Part shown: positions 27,168 to 34,909 of the stretch, in pieces
How positions within the stretch are numbered: the first letter of the stretch is position 1
Layout of the letters: each line of letters begins with the position of its first letter
DNA from: Blautia glucerasea
GTDB taxonomy: Bacteria > Bacillota > Clostridia > Lachnospirales > Lachnospiraceae
Assembly (NCBI RefSeq): GCF_013304385.1
Contig: NZ_JAAITU010000004.1
Span: 62,001 to 126,000 of the forward strand
Direction of reading: 5' to 3'
Length of the DNA stretch: 64,000 nucleotides
Made by a program: the position numbers and the translations under genes
Notes under the pieces: model-generated
What the model saw: only the letters and a program-made list of their open reading frames with translations
What the model was told of the DNA's origin: nothing
The model's database searches: none

Positions 27168-28115
27168 ATGAAAAAAAGAGTGGTTGATCATACACTTCTA
27201 GATAAAGCGAAAGTTAATAAAAAGGATGAGTTTTATACTCAGTTAATTGATATTGAAAAAGAAATGATTCATTATACAAAACATTTTAAAAATAAAACAG
27301 TATATTGTAATTGTGATAATCCTGAAATGTCGAATTTTTGGAAATACTTTCACGATCATTTTGTGGAGTTAAAATTAAAAAGACTATATGCAACATATTA
27401 CGGAAAGAGAGCTAGCTTTTATAGTTATGATGGAAAAAATGTAGAGATTACTTTATTGCAAGGAGATGGAGATTTTCGCAGTGATGAATGCGTAAAAATT
27501 TTAGAGCAGAGTGATATAGTTGTGACTAATCCCCCATTTTCGTTATTTAGAGAATATATAAGGCAATTAGACAGTTATAATAAAGATTTTCTTATCATTA
27601 GTAACATTAATGCAATTACTTACAAAGAAGTTTTTCCATTGATCCAGGCTAATAGAGCATGGTTGGGGGTTCGCTTTGGACGAGGAATATCCGGTTTTAT
27701 TGTTCCTGAAAGTTACGAATTGTATGGTACAGAAGCTAGAGTACATGAAAATGGTGACAGAATTATTTCGCCCAATAACTGTATGTGGTTAACTTCATTA
27801 GATAATGAAAAAAGACATCAGCCAATCAAGCTTGTAAAGAAATATGAAGGTAATGAAGAGGCATATCCATTTTATGATAATTACTGTGGAATAAATGTTA
27901 ATAAAACACAAGATATACCTGCCGATTATATGGGAGCGATGGGAGTGCCGATCACTTTTTTGAACAAGTACGATCCAGATCAGTTTGAGATTATTAAGTT
28001 TAGAAAGGGTGATGACGATAAGGATCTACGGGTGAATGGAAAAACTCCATATTTCCGAATTCTTATTAAAAGAAAAGAAGCAAAATGTTCGGGTTATTCC
28101 AGAAAGGTTATATAG
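27168..28115 (+). CDS. M.EcoRI-like adenine methyltransferase, predicted GAATTC
   Basis: The 315-residue protein belongs to the EcoRI methylase family: KKDEFYTQ, VYCNCDNPEMSNFWKYF, GDGDFRSDE, the catalytic TNPPFSLFREY (motif IV), GFIVPESYELYGTEARV and ISPNNCMWLT are all close to M.EcoRI as I recall it. It is unrelated in motif order and sequence to the M.RsrI-like enzyme two genes upstream, yet both should methylate the same site. It starts 11 bases after the nuclease gene, the same R-then-M order as in the EcoRI system. A GAATTC lies within it at 28057-28062. Confidence 0.95.
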   Translation: MKKRVVDHTLLDKAKVNKKDEFYTQLIDIEKEMIHYTKHFKNKTVYCNCDNPEMSNFWKYFHDHFVELKLKRLYATYYGKRASFYSYDGKNVEITLLQGDGDFRSDECVKILEQSDIVVTNPPFSLFREYIRQLDSYNKDFLIISNINAITYKEVFPLIQANRAWLGVRFGRGISGFIVPESYELYGTEARVHENGDRIISPNNCMWLTSLDNEKRHQPIKLVKKYEGNEEAYPFYDNYCGINVNKTQDIPADYMGAMGVPITFLNKYDPDQFEIIKFRKGDDDKDLRVNGKTPYFRILIKRKEAKCSGYSRKVI

Positions 28116-28652
28116 ATGATCATTTGGATAGATGGCTCCAATGGAGTCGGAAAATCATGTGTGGCAGAAGAACTGGCAAAAGTTTTTAAGAATGAGAATG
28201 CTGAATACATAGAATCGGACTTATATTGGATGAAATGGATGGGGGAAAATCCGGCAAAAACTCTTGCAGGAATGTTTCCTTATCATAATAAATATTTTTT
28301 AAAAGAATTTAGAAATGATTTAGAGGTTCAAATTCATTTAGAAAAAATGCTAATAGTATCAATGTCTCTTGTTGATAAATTATGTAAGGCGGAGCTATTA
28401 GATTATTTTGAAGCAAGACAAATTCCAATGATGCATGTAATTCTTGAGGCTTCAAAAGATACAATTAAGTTGCGTATAAAAAATGATGATATACGTAATC
28501 CAGAAATACAAAGGCAACAGATGGAGAAGGTTGGATGGCAAGTAGAATATTTGAATAAAAATTATTTGGAAGCGATTAGAGTTAGTACAGAAAATAAGAA
28601 TATAGAAGAAATCGTTGATGAAATAAAAAATAGTATAGAAAAAATGAGTTGA
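28116..28652 (+). CDS. TmrB-like P-loop protein
   Basis: The 178-residue protein starts MIIWIDGSNGVGKSCVAEEL, a Walker A in the same setting as TmrB (tunicamycin resistance) and related small kinases. A following segment (LIVSMSLVDK, then MHVILEASKDTIKLRI) also fits TmrB-like proteins, and a LID-like Arg/Asn-rich region and a C-terminal IEEIVDEI helix follow. The start codon touches the stop of the methyltransferase (TAGATG), so it is cotranslated with the island. Role is unknown: it may be a resistance or nucleotide/sugar kinase cargo, or have a part in the restriction system. Confidence 0.72.
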   Translation: MIIWIDGSNGVGKSCVAEELAKVFKNENAEYIESDLYWMKWMGENPAKTLAGMFPYHNKYFLKEFRNDLEVQIHLEKMLIVSMSLVDKLCKAELLDYFEARQIPMMHVILEASKDTIKLRIKNDDIRNPEIQRQQMEKVGWQVEYLNKNYLEAIRVSTENKNIEEIVDEIKNSIEKMS

Positions 28653-28759
28653 ACAAGGAAAATGAGAATATGAATATGAAGATAAACATCCTTTTGAACC
28701 ATGTTTGGACAAATATCTATGCTTGAAATTTGATGATTAAAATGAATTATTGTGTCACT

Positions 28760-28811
28760 CAGGATCGTCACCCAGGAGAACCAGGGTGAGATCCAGATGC
28801 TTCTTATGAAG
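28760..28811 (+). repeat. 52-bp direct repeat, right copy
   Basis: This copy of the 3' end of the upstream binding-protein gene has 51 of 52 bases identical. It lies in intergenic DNA 13 bases before the end of the asparaginase gene and marks the right edge of the restriction island. Confidence 0.95.
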
Positions 28812-28824
28812 AAATAGGATATTC

Positions 28825-29826
28825 TTAAACAAACAGCAGGTCATGATTTACAGTTGTGTAGAAAAGCTGACGGCAGGCGTCATAGTCCTGGGTCTGGGCC
28901 AGTGCCCACATCAGCTTTGTTACAGACGCTTCCAGAGTCATATCATAGGATTCCAGGATAGGAAAACGCTCTTTGATCATTTTGCCTACCTGATATACTT
29001 CCAGGTCACTGCCCTCGTGTGTGACCTGGGTAGCCATACAGACGATCTTGCCGGAGGATATCCATGTTTCCAGTGAGGCCTGGAAGCTGGAGTCCCCATA
29101 GTCCGGAAGCCCTCCTACCCCAAAGGATTCTATGATCAATCCGTCATAGGAATCCGCCAGCATATCCAGGATACGTCCGTCAATGCCTGGAACCAGCTTC
29201 AATAAAAAGATCTTTCGGTTCATATCATGATAAAACTGAAGAGGTCTGGTGGATTGGTCTTTATCATCAATATAGAAGATGATCCGTTCATCATGGATAG
29301 AAGCAATATCCGGATAATTAATACTGGAAAAAGCATTATAGCTTTTGGAAAATTCTTTCTTTGCCCGTGTTCCGGCAATGACTTTACCGCCAAATACAAT
29401 AGACACGCCGTGGGCACGGTCATGGGAAGCAAAACGCAGGCTGTCCAGCAGGTTGGAACGGGCATCGGTAATAGCCAGGTCGATAGGCTTTTGTGCACCT
29501 GTGATCACTACAGGACGCCGGTTATTCTGGATCAGATAGGAAAGGGCAGCTGCAGTGTAAGCCATGGTATCTGTGCCATGACAGATCACGAAGCCATCAT
29601 AAAATTCATACTTTTTTTCAATGAGAGCCGCCAGCTGGATCCAGTGCTGGGGGCTTATATTGGTACTGTCCAGAGAAAAGGGCTGCAGTGTGTCAATGGT
29701 GCAGAAGGCGGACGCTGCAGGGATATAGGAGAGAAGTTTCTCTGCAGAGATCTGAGGAGAAAGGCCGTCCTTGGTATATTTGGATGCAATGGTGCCGCCT
29801 GTGGCGATTAGTAAGATTTTCTTCAT
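28825..29826 (-). CDS. ansA: L-asparaginase (type I)
   Basis: The 333-residue cytoplasmic enzyme hydrolyses asparagine to aspartate and ammonia. Visible are ILLIATGGTIASKY with the first catalytic Thr, GFVICHGTDTMAYTAAAL with the second Thr-Asp pair, and ITGAQKPI, with length typical of AnsA. No signal peptide is present. A CGGAGG ribosome site precedes the start on the minus strand. It faces the island that was inserted at the far side of its 3' end. Confidence 0.95.
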   Translation of the reverse strand: MKKILLIATGGTIASKYTKDGLSPQISAEKLLSYIPAASAFCTIDTLQPFSLDSTNISPQHWIQLAALIEKKYEFYDGFVICHGTDTMAYTAAALSYLIQNNRRPVVITGAQKPIDLAITDARSNLLDSLRFASHDRAHGVSIVFGGKVIAGTRAKKEFSKSYNAFSSINYPDIASIHDERIIFYIDDKDQSTRPLQFYHDMNRKIFLLKLVPGIDGRILDMLADSYDGLIIESFGVGGLPDYGDSSFQASLETWISSGKIVCMATQVTHEGSDLEVYQVGKMIKERFPILESYDMTLEASVTKLMWALAQTQDYDACRQLFYTTVNHDLLFV

Positions 29827-29962
29827 GGTACCTCCGAAAAGATCATTTTTGAAAGATCAATAGTTTTATCTGTATAAAAGCTTTATCTGTATATTGTTGT
29901 TTTATCACAGAGCCTATTTTAAGATCATTTTACTTTGTCCGGAAATCCTTTGTCAAGGTGGG

Positions 29963-30061
29963 GTTACCTATCAGAGAAAGCCTGTAAGGCTATATGAGTT
30001 ACCTATCAGAGAAAGTCTGAAAAGCCATATGAGCTACCTATCGGCGAAAGCCATAACCTGC
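29963..30061 (+). repeat. 35-bp tandem repeat upstream of the azl promoter
   Basis: Two full copies and one partial copy start at 29963, 29998 and 30033 with a period of 35. The shared core is TACCTATCAGAGAAAG followed by CC/TC and GGCTATATGA or a variant. The first unit can fold into AGCC-TGTA-GGCT. The array ends four bases before a consensus -35 box, so regulator binding is a reasonable guess. Confidence 0.85.
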
Positions 30062-30064
30062 TTA

Positions 30065-30093
30065 TTGACAAATACAGGGGATAAAACTATCAT
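30065..30093 (+). promoter_or_regulatory. Promoter of the azlCD-like gene
   Basis: A perfect TTGACA and TATCAT are separated by 17 bases, directly after the 35-bp repeats and about 28 bases before the start codon. Confidence 0.8.
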
Positions 30094-30121
30094 AGGAATA
30101 ATAAACGCAGGAGAAGACAGG

Positions 30122-30895
30122 ATGGAACAGACATTGCAGCAGATAAAGACAGACAGAACAAAGAGCAGATACCTGCGGGCCTTTAAAGCCGCATTTCCTT
30201 ACACGATTCCTGTACTCACAGGCTTTGCGGCGCTTGGGATCGCCTATGGGCTTCTGATGGCATCCAATGGCTATGGAGTATTGTGGGCATTTCTTATGAG
30301 CGCCATCGGATTTGGAGGAAGTGTACAGTACGCAATGGTGCCGCTTCTGACCACTGTATTTGATCCCCTCCAGGCGTTTTTACTCAGCTTTATGATCAAT
30401 GCAAGACATCTGTTTTACGGATTATCCATGCTGGGTAAATATAAAGGTCTTGGAAAGAAAAGGTTTTTCCTTATTTTTGCATTGTGCGATGAGACTTTTT
30501 CCGTAGTATCCAGTGTGGAGCCGCCGGAAGATGTGGAAAAGGGATTGTTTTATTTTTTTATCACTTTTCTGGATTACTTTTACTGGTCAGCCGCTACAGT
30601 GGCAGTGGCGCTGGGGACGATGATCACCAGATTTACTCCTTTTCTGTTGTTCCCCGATTCCAAGGAACCGCCGAAGACCGTGCTGTATCTTGGAAGGGTT
30701 CTGCCACCGGCAATGATGGGACTTCTTGTGGTTTATTGCCTGAGAAATGTGTCACTGATAAGATCACCTCACGGTATACCGGAGCTGATTGCCATTGCGG
30801 TGATCGTTGCTTTGCATAAATGGAAGGAAAATGTGTTGTTGAGCATAGGAACAGGAACTGTGGTTTATATGCTTCTTGTACAGCTTGTGTTTTAA
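30122..30895 (+). CDS. Apparent AzlC-AzlD fusion, branched-chain amino acid exporter-like
   Basis: AzlC and AzlD are normally two proteins (about 230 and 105 residues) that together export branched-chain amino acids. This 257-residue product begins as AzlC ([47 protein letters not shown]). Near residue 150-165 it changes to what looks like nearly all of AzlD ([47 protein letters not shown], ending YMLLVQLVF). The C-terminal third of AzlC and the AzlD start seem to be lost in an in-frame deletion near 30580-30610. The AGGAG site supports this start. It may be non-functional or a shortened single-chain transporter. Confidence 0.78.
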   Translation: MEQTLQQIKTDRTKSRYLRAFKAAFPYTIPVLTGFAALGIAYGLLMASNGYGVLWAFLMSAIGFGGSVQYAMVPLLTTVFDPLQAFLLSFMINARHLFYGLSMLGKYKGLGKKRFFLIFALCDETFSVVSSVEPPEDVEKGLFYFFITFLDYFYWSAATVAVALGTMITRFTPFLLFPDSKEPPKTVLYLGRVLPPAMMGLLVVYCLRNVSLIRSPHGIPELIAIAVIVALHKWKENVLLSIGTGTVVYMLLVQLVF

Positions 30896-30917
30896 CAGGG
30901 AAAAGGAGGGGAGTATT

Positions 30918-31829
30918 ATGACATTAACCCAGTTGCGGTATGCAATCACGGTTGCAAATTCTTCTTCTATGAATGAGGCGGCAAGAAAGCTGTATATTTC
31001 CCAGCCTAGCCTGTCTTCTGCCATCAAGGAGCTGGAAGAAGAGATAGGGGTTGAGCTTTTCAGAAGAACCAACCGGGGCATATCCGTTACTCCGGAAGGA
31101 GAAGAATTTATGGGATACGCAAGGCAGGTGGTAGAGCAGTATGCATTGATAGAGTCCAAGTACGTATCCAAAGAAAAAGAAAGAAAAAAATTTAGTGTAT
31201 CCATGCAGCATTATACCTTTGCTGTCAGTGCTTTTGTACAGATGGTCAAGCAGTTTGGTATGGATGAATACGAATTTGCAGTTCATGAAACCAGAACCTA
31301 TGACGTGATCCAGGATGTGAAGAATTTTAAAAGCGAGATCGGCATTTTATATCTGAATGATTTCAACAGAAAAGTGCTTACCAAGCTGTTCCATGAGTCC
31401 AACCTGGAATTCCATAAGATCCTGGAATGTAGTATTTACGTGTATATGTGGAAAGGACATCCGCTGGCAGACAAAGAAGAGATTACCCTGGAAGAATTAA
31501 GGGAATACCCCTGCCTGTCTTTTGAACAGGGAGGATATAATTCCTTTTATTTTGCAGAAGAAGTGCTGAGCACTTATGAATACAAAAGGCTGATCAAGGC
31601 AGATGACCGAGCTACTCTTCTGAACCTTATGGTAGGATTGAATGGCTATACCCTGTGTTCCGGCATCATCTGTGAGGAATTGAATGGATCTGATTACTGT
31701 GCTGTAAAACTGAAGTCCGATGAGGTGATGACCATCGGATATCTGGTACGCCGTGGAGTAACCATAAGTCCGTTAGGGCAGAAGTACCTGGAGGAGATTT
31801 CCAGATATAAGGATAAGGCCCTGCGGTAA
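30918..31829 (+). CDS. LysR-family transcriptional regulator
   Basis: The 303-residue protein has an N-terminal winged helix-turn-helix (MTLTQLRYAITVANSSSMNE, then AARKLYISQPSLSSAIKELE) and a C-terminal LysR substrate-binding domain. An AAGGAGGG site lies just before the ATG. It sits between the azlCD-like gene and the methionine-type transporter, so it may control either; control of the following metNIQ unit or of the repeat-bearing azl promoter cannot be decided from sequence. Confidence 0.92.
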   Translation: MTLTQLRYAITVANSSSMNEAARKLYISQPSLSSAIKELEEEIGVELFRRTNRGISVTPEGEEFMGYARQVVEQYALIESKYVSKEKERKKFSVSMQHYTFAVSAFVQMVKQFGMDEYEFAVHETRTYDVIQDVKNFKSEIGILYLNDFNRKVLTKLFHESNLEFHKILECSIYVYMWKGHPLADKEEITLEELREYPCLSFEQGGYNSFYFAEEVLSTYEYKRLIKADDRATLLNLMVGLNGYTLCSGIICEELNGSDYCAVKLKSDEVMTIGYLVRRGVTISPLGQKYLEEISRYKDKALR

Positions 31830-31851
31830 AGATTATTTGCGTTTGTGCACT

Positions 31852-31995
31852 CTGCATTTATCCATAAGGAGTCAGTAAAAGCTATGGGGTAAATGCCAGT
31901 GACGGACTTTTGTACGTCCCACACGGCTATAGGAACAAGCTATAACTAGCGCTAAAAATTAAGAACTACCACTTTTCATAGAGAGGTGGTATAGT
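31852..31995 (+). promoter_or_regulatory. Structured leader/control region before metN
   Basis: Several inverted repeats are packed here: GCATTTATCCATA with TATGGGGTAAATGC (31852-31899), GGAC/GTCC around 31904-31918, and ACTACCAC (31965-31972) with GTGGTATAGT (31986-31995), whose right arm contains a possible -10 TATAGT. GCTATA is repeated. I do not recognise an S-box or T-box core. Operators for the LysR regulator are possible. Confidence 0.4.
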
Positions 31996-32038
31996 ATCAC
32001 TATCGACGATGAAAGAAAAAGAAAGGGTAACAAGTGAC

Positions 32039-33055
32039 ATGTCCGATATCCTGATTCAAAATGTGTGCAAAACTTTTTCCACAAAAGAGGGAGAGGTTCA
32101 GGCACTGAAAAATGTAAACTTATCAATCGGATCCGGCGATATCTTCGGTATCATTGGAATGTCCGGCGCAGGGAAAAGCACCCTGGTACGCTGTATGAAT
32201 TTCCTGGAGGTACCAAGTGAAGGCCAGGTTCTTATAGATGGGAAATCTCTTGGGGATTTTTCAGAGAAAGAGCTTCGGAAGGAGCGTGAAAAAATCGGAA
32301 TGATTTTCCAGCATTTTAATCTGCTGATGCAGAAAAATGTTCTGGAAAATGTATGCTTTCCCTTATACATACAGGGAAAAAAGAAACCGGAAGCAAGAAA
32401 GAAAGCATTGGAGCTTCTGGAGATCGTAGGGCTGGCAGATAAGGCAAATGCTTATCCGGCACAGCTTTCAGGAGGTCAGAAGCAGAGAGTTGCTATTGCA
32501 AGAGCACTGGCATCGGATCCGCAGATCCTTCTCTGTGATGAGGCTACAAGTGCTCTGGATCCCCAGACCACATCCTCTATCCTGGAGCTTTTAAAGGACA
32601 TCAACCAGAAATTCCAGATCACTATTGTTATCATCACACATCAGATGGCTGTTGTACGTGAGATCTGTACTCATGTAGCGATCATGAAAGACGGCGAAGT
32701 GAAGGAGCAGGGACTGGTGGCTGAGATATTCAATCATCCTAAATCCCAGGTGGCAAAGGAACTGATCAGCCGGGATACAGGCGCAGATGTGGAGCATGTA
32801 GTCACAAAGCCTGAGATCCAGAGCGGCGAGAAGATCCGTATTGTTTTTTCAGAAAATTCCGCTTTCGAGCCAGTGATCGCCAATCTTGTACTTATATTCC
32901 ATGAACCGGTAAATATCCTTAAGGCTGATACCAAGAATGTAGGTGGTGTTGCCAAAGGAGAAATGATACTTCAATTCATGAAAGACAGCAGTAATGTTGC
33001 AGAAATGAAAGAGTATCTGAAAGAGCATGGACTTGAGATAGGGGAGGCGGACTGA
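32039..33055 (+). CDS. metN: Methionine-type ABC transporter ATP-binding protein
   Basis: The protein of about 338 residues has a single ABC domain (GMSGAGKSTLVRCMN, LSGGQKQRVAIARAL, LLCDEATSALDPQ) and a C-terminal NIL domain from about residue 260 (KIRIVFSENSAFEPVIANL), the hallmark of MetN. I chose the second ATG because AAAGGG precedes it and the family starts near ILIQNVCKTF; an ATG 30 bases upstream has no ribosome site. It probably drives import of methionine or a related amino acid. Confidence 0.93.
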   Translation: MSDILIQNVCKTFSTKEGEVQALKNVNLSIGSGDIFGIIGMSGAGKSTLVRCMNFLEVPSEGQVLIDGKSLGDFSEKELRKEREKIGMIFQHFNLLMQKNVLENVCFPLYIQGKKKPEARKKALELLEIVGLADKANAYPAQLSGGQKQRVAIARALASDPQILLCDEATSALDPQTTSSILELLKDINQKFQITIVIITHQMAVVREICTHVAIMKDGEVKEQGLVAEIFNHPKSQVAKELISRDTGADVEHVVTKPEIQSGEKIRIVFSENSAFEPVIANLVLIFHEPVNILKADTKNVGGVAKGEMILQFMKDSSNVAEMKEYLKEHGLEIGEAD

Positions 33056-33056
33056 T

Positions 33057-33716
33057 ATGTGGACAAAAGAAGTAACAGATATGATCATAGCAGGAGTTGG
33101 CGAAACCCTGTATATGACACTGGTATCTACCCTTCTGGGTTATGCCTTCGGACTGCCCCTTGGTGTGCTCTTAAAGGTATCTGACAAAGAAGGACTGAAG
33201 CCAAACAAACTTTTATATAAGATTCTGGATGTGATCGCCAATATTTTCAGAAGTATCCCATTTCTGATCCTTCTGATCCTTCTGATCCCACTTACCAGAT
33301 TCCTGGTAGGGAAAAGCTATGGTACAACGGCTACCATCGTGCCGCTGACCATTGCAGCCATTCCTTTTATCGGACGAATGGTAGAGTCTTCTCTAAATGA
33401 AGTGGACCCGGGAGTGATCGAGGCAGCAAGATCCATGGGAGCAAGCAACTGGCAGATCGTGATCAAGGTTATGCTTGTGGAAGCACGTACTTCACTGATC
33501 TCAGGAGCTACCATAGCAACAGGTACGATCCTTGGATATTCCGCAATGGCCGGTACAGTAGGCGGCGGCGGACTTGGAGACATTGCCATACGATATGGAT
33601 ATCACAGATGGCAGGCTGATATCATGATCGTTACCGTTGTTCTGCTGGTGCTTCTGGTTCAGCTGTTCCAGACCATTGGTATGATGATCGCCAACAGACT
33701 TGATAAGAGAAAATAA
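33057..33716 (+). CDS. metI: Methionine-type ABC transporter permease
   Basis: The 219-residue membrane protein of the MetI family has about five helices and the typical permease loop EVDPGVIEAARSMGASNWQI. The gene begins one base after the metN stop, so the pair is translated together. Confidence 0.95.
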   Translation: MWTKEVTDMIIAGVGETLYMTLVSTLLGYAFGLPLGVLLKVSDKEGLKPNKLLYKILDVIANIFRSIPFLILLILLIPLTRFLVGKSYGTTATIVPLTIAAIPFIGRMVESSLNEVDPGVIEAARSMGASNWQIVIKVMLVEARTSLISGATIATGTILGYSAMAGTVGGGGLGDIAIRYGYHRWQADIMIVTVVLLVLLVQLFQTIGMMIANRLDKRK

Positions 33717-33772
33717 CAAAATAATAAAAGAAATAACAAATAAATAATAAAAGATTAACGGAGGAAAATATT

Positions 33773-34705
33773 ATGAAAAAATTAATCGCAGCAGCTCTTA
33801 CAGGAGCACTTGTACTTGGTACCGTAGGCACAACTGTAGTATTTGCAGATGATGATGACAAGACCATCACAGTGGCAGCTTCCGAGACACCTCATTCTGA
33901 GATCCTGGAGCAGGCAAAGCCAATCCTTGAAAAAGAAGGCTATGATCTGGAGGTTACTGTATTTGATGATTATGTACAGCCAAACGAAGTTGTAGAGAGC
34001 GGTGATTTTGATGCGAACTACTTCCAGCACATCCCATATCTTGACAGCTTTAACGAAGAGAAAGGCACACATCTGGTAAATGCAGGCGGCATCCATTACG
34101 AGCCATTTGGAATTTATCCGGGAACAAAAGACAGCCTGGATGATCTGGAAGACGGAGATACTATTGCAGTACCGAATGACACCACAAATGAAGCAAGAGC
34201 ACTCCTTCTTCTTCAGGATAATGGTATCATCACTCTGAAAGACGGTGTTGGACTGGAAGCTACTGTAAATGATATTGAGGAGAATCCTCACAATGTTGAG
34301 ATCGTTGAGCTGGCAGCAGAGCAGGTTGCACGTGTGGCAGATGAGACAGCATATATCGTATTAAATGGTAACTATGCCCTTCAGGCCGGATACTCTGTAG
34401 CAAAAGACGCTCTTGCATATGAAAAATCCGATTCCGAAGCAGCAAAAACATATGTTAACGTAATCGCAGTAAAAGAAGGAAATGAGAACAGTGACAAGAT
34501 CAAAGCTCTGGTAGCAGCTCTGAAATCCGATGAGATCAAAGACTTTATCAATGAGAAATATGATGGCGCTGTAATTCCTTTCGATGACAGCACAGAGGAT
34601 GCAGCAGCAGAGGATACTGCAGATGCAGCCGATACTGAGGAAGCAGCAGATGCTGACACAGATGCAGCAGCTGATACAGAAGCAGCAGAGGATACTGCAG
34701 AATAA
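33773..34705 (+). CDS. metQ: MetQ/NlpA-type substrate-binding protein with acidic tail
   Basis: The 310-residue exported protein has a signal peptide ending TTVVFA-DD without a lipobox, although NlpA-family proteins are usually lipoproteins. The NlpA core is clear: ITVAASETPHSEIL, DFDANYFQHIPYLDSF, GIYPGTKDSLDDL, VPNDTTNEARALLLLQ. The last 35 residues are a low-complexity Ala/Asp/Glu/Thr tail. It presents the amino acid to MetNI. A terminator lies about 100 bases downstream. Confidence 0.93.
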   Translation: MKKLIAAALTGALVLGTVGTTVVFADDDDKTITVAASETPHSEILEQAKPILEKEGYDLEVTVFDDYVQPNEVVESGDFDANYFQHIPYLDSFNEEKGTHLVNAGGIHYEPFGIYPGTKDSLDDLEDGDTIAVPNDTTNEARALLLLQDNGIITLKDGVGLEATVNDIEENPHNVEIVELAAEQVARVADETAYIVLNGNYALQAGYSVAKDALAYEKSDSEAAKTYVNVIAVKEGNENSDKIKALVAALKSDEIKDFINEKYDGAVIPFDDSTEDAAAEDTADAADTEEAADADTDAAADTEAAEDTAE

Positions 34706-34800
34706 ATAAGATCCTGACATGCAGGTTGTGACGAGACTTATTCAGTGTATGACAGCAGAAATCGGCAGTAATATAGATAAAGGTAATGCAGGATGGACAG

Positions 34801-34847
34801 ATCCCGCAGATCAGGCAAATGTTTGGTCTGCGGGATTTCTTCTTTTT
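34801..34847 (+). terminator. Intrinsic terminator of metNIQ
   Basis: ATCCCGCAGA and TCTGCGGGAT form a perfect 10-bp stem, followed by TTCTTCTTTTT. Confidence 0.92.
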
Positions 34848-34909
34848 GACAAAACATGGCAAATCCTTTATCATAGGAATAAGAATGATAATGTGAGGCA
34901 ATAAAAGAT

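Larger units (their letters stand above)
25327..28811 (+). mobile_element. AT-rich restriction-modification island with long target duplication
   Basis: A 3.4-kb segment with clearly lower G+C than both flanks holds four co-directional genes (two methyltransferases, an EcoRI-type nuclease, a TmrB-like protein) and is bounded by the 52-bp direct repeat. No integrase or transposase gene is inside. Insertion with a long target duplication has been described for other type II restriction gene complexes, and this fits that pattern. The right boundary includes the duplicated copy. Confidence 0.82.

Noticed and set aside
29963-30061. Possible CRISPR array
   Set aside because: The 35-bp units are contiguous with no variable spacers, degenerate quickly, and have no cas genes nearby.
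31852-32038. S-box or T-box riboswitch before metN
   Set aside because: The conserved cores of either riboswitch are not visible; GGTGGTAT near 31986 only loosely resembles a T-box sequence.
34719-34904. Small open frame of 61 codons after metQ
   Set aside because: It spans the metNIQ terminator, has no good ribosome site and no recognisable sequence.
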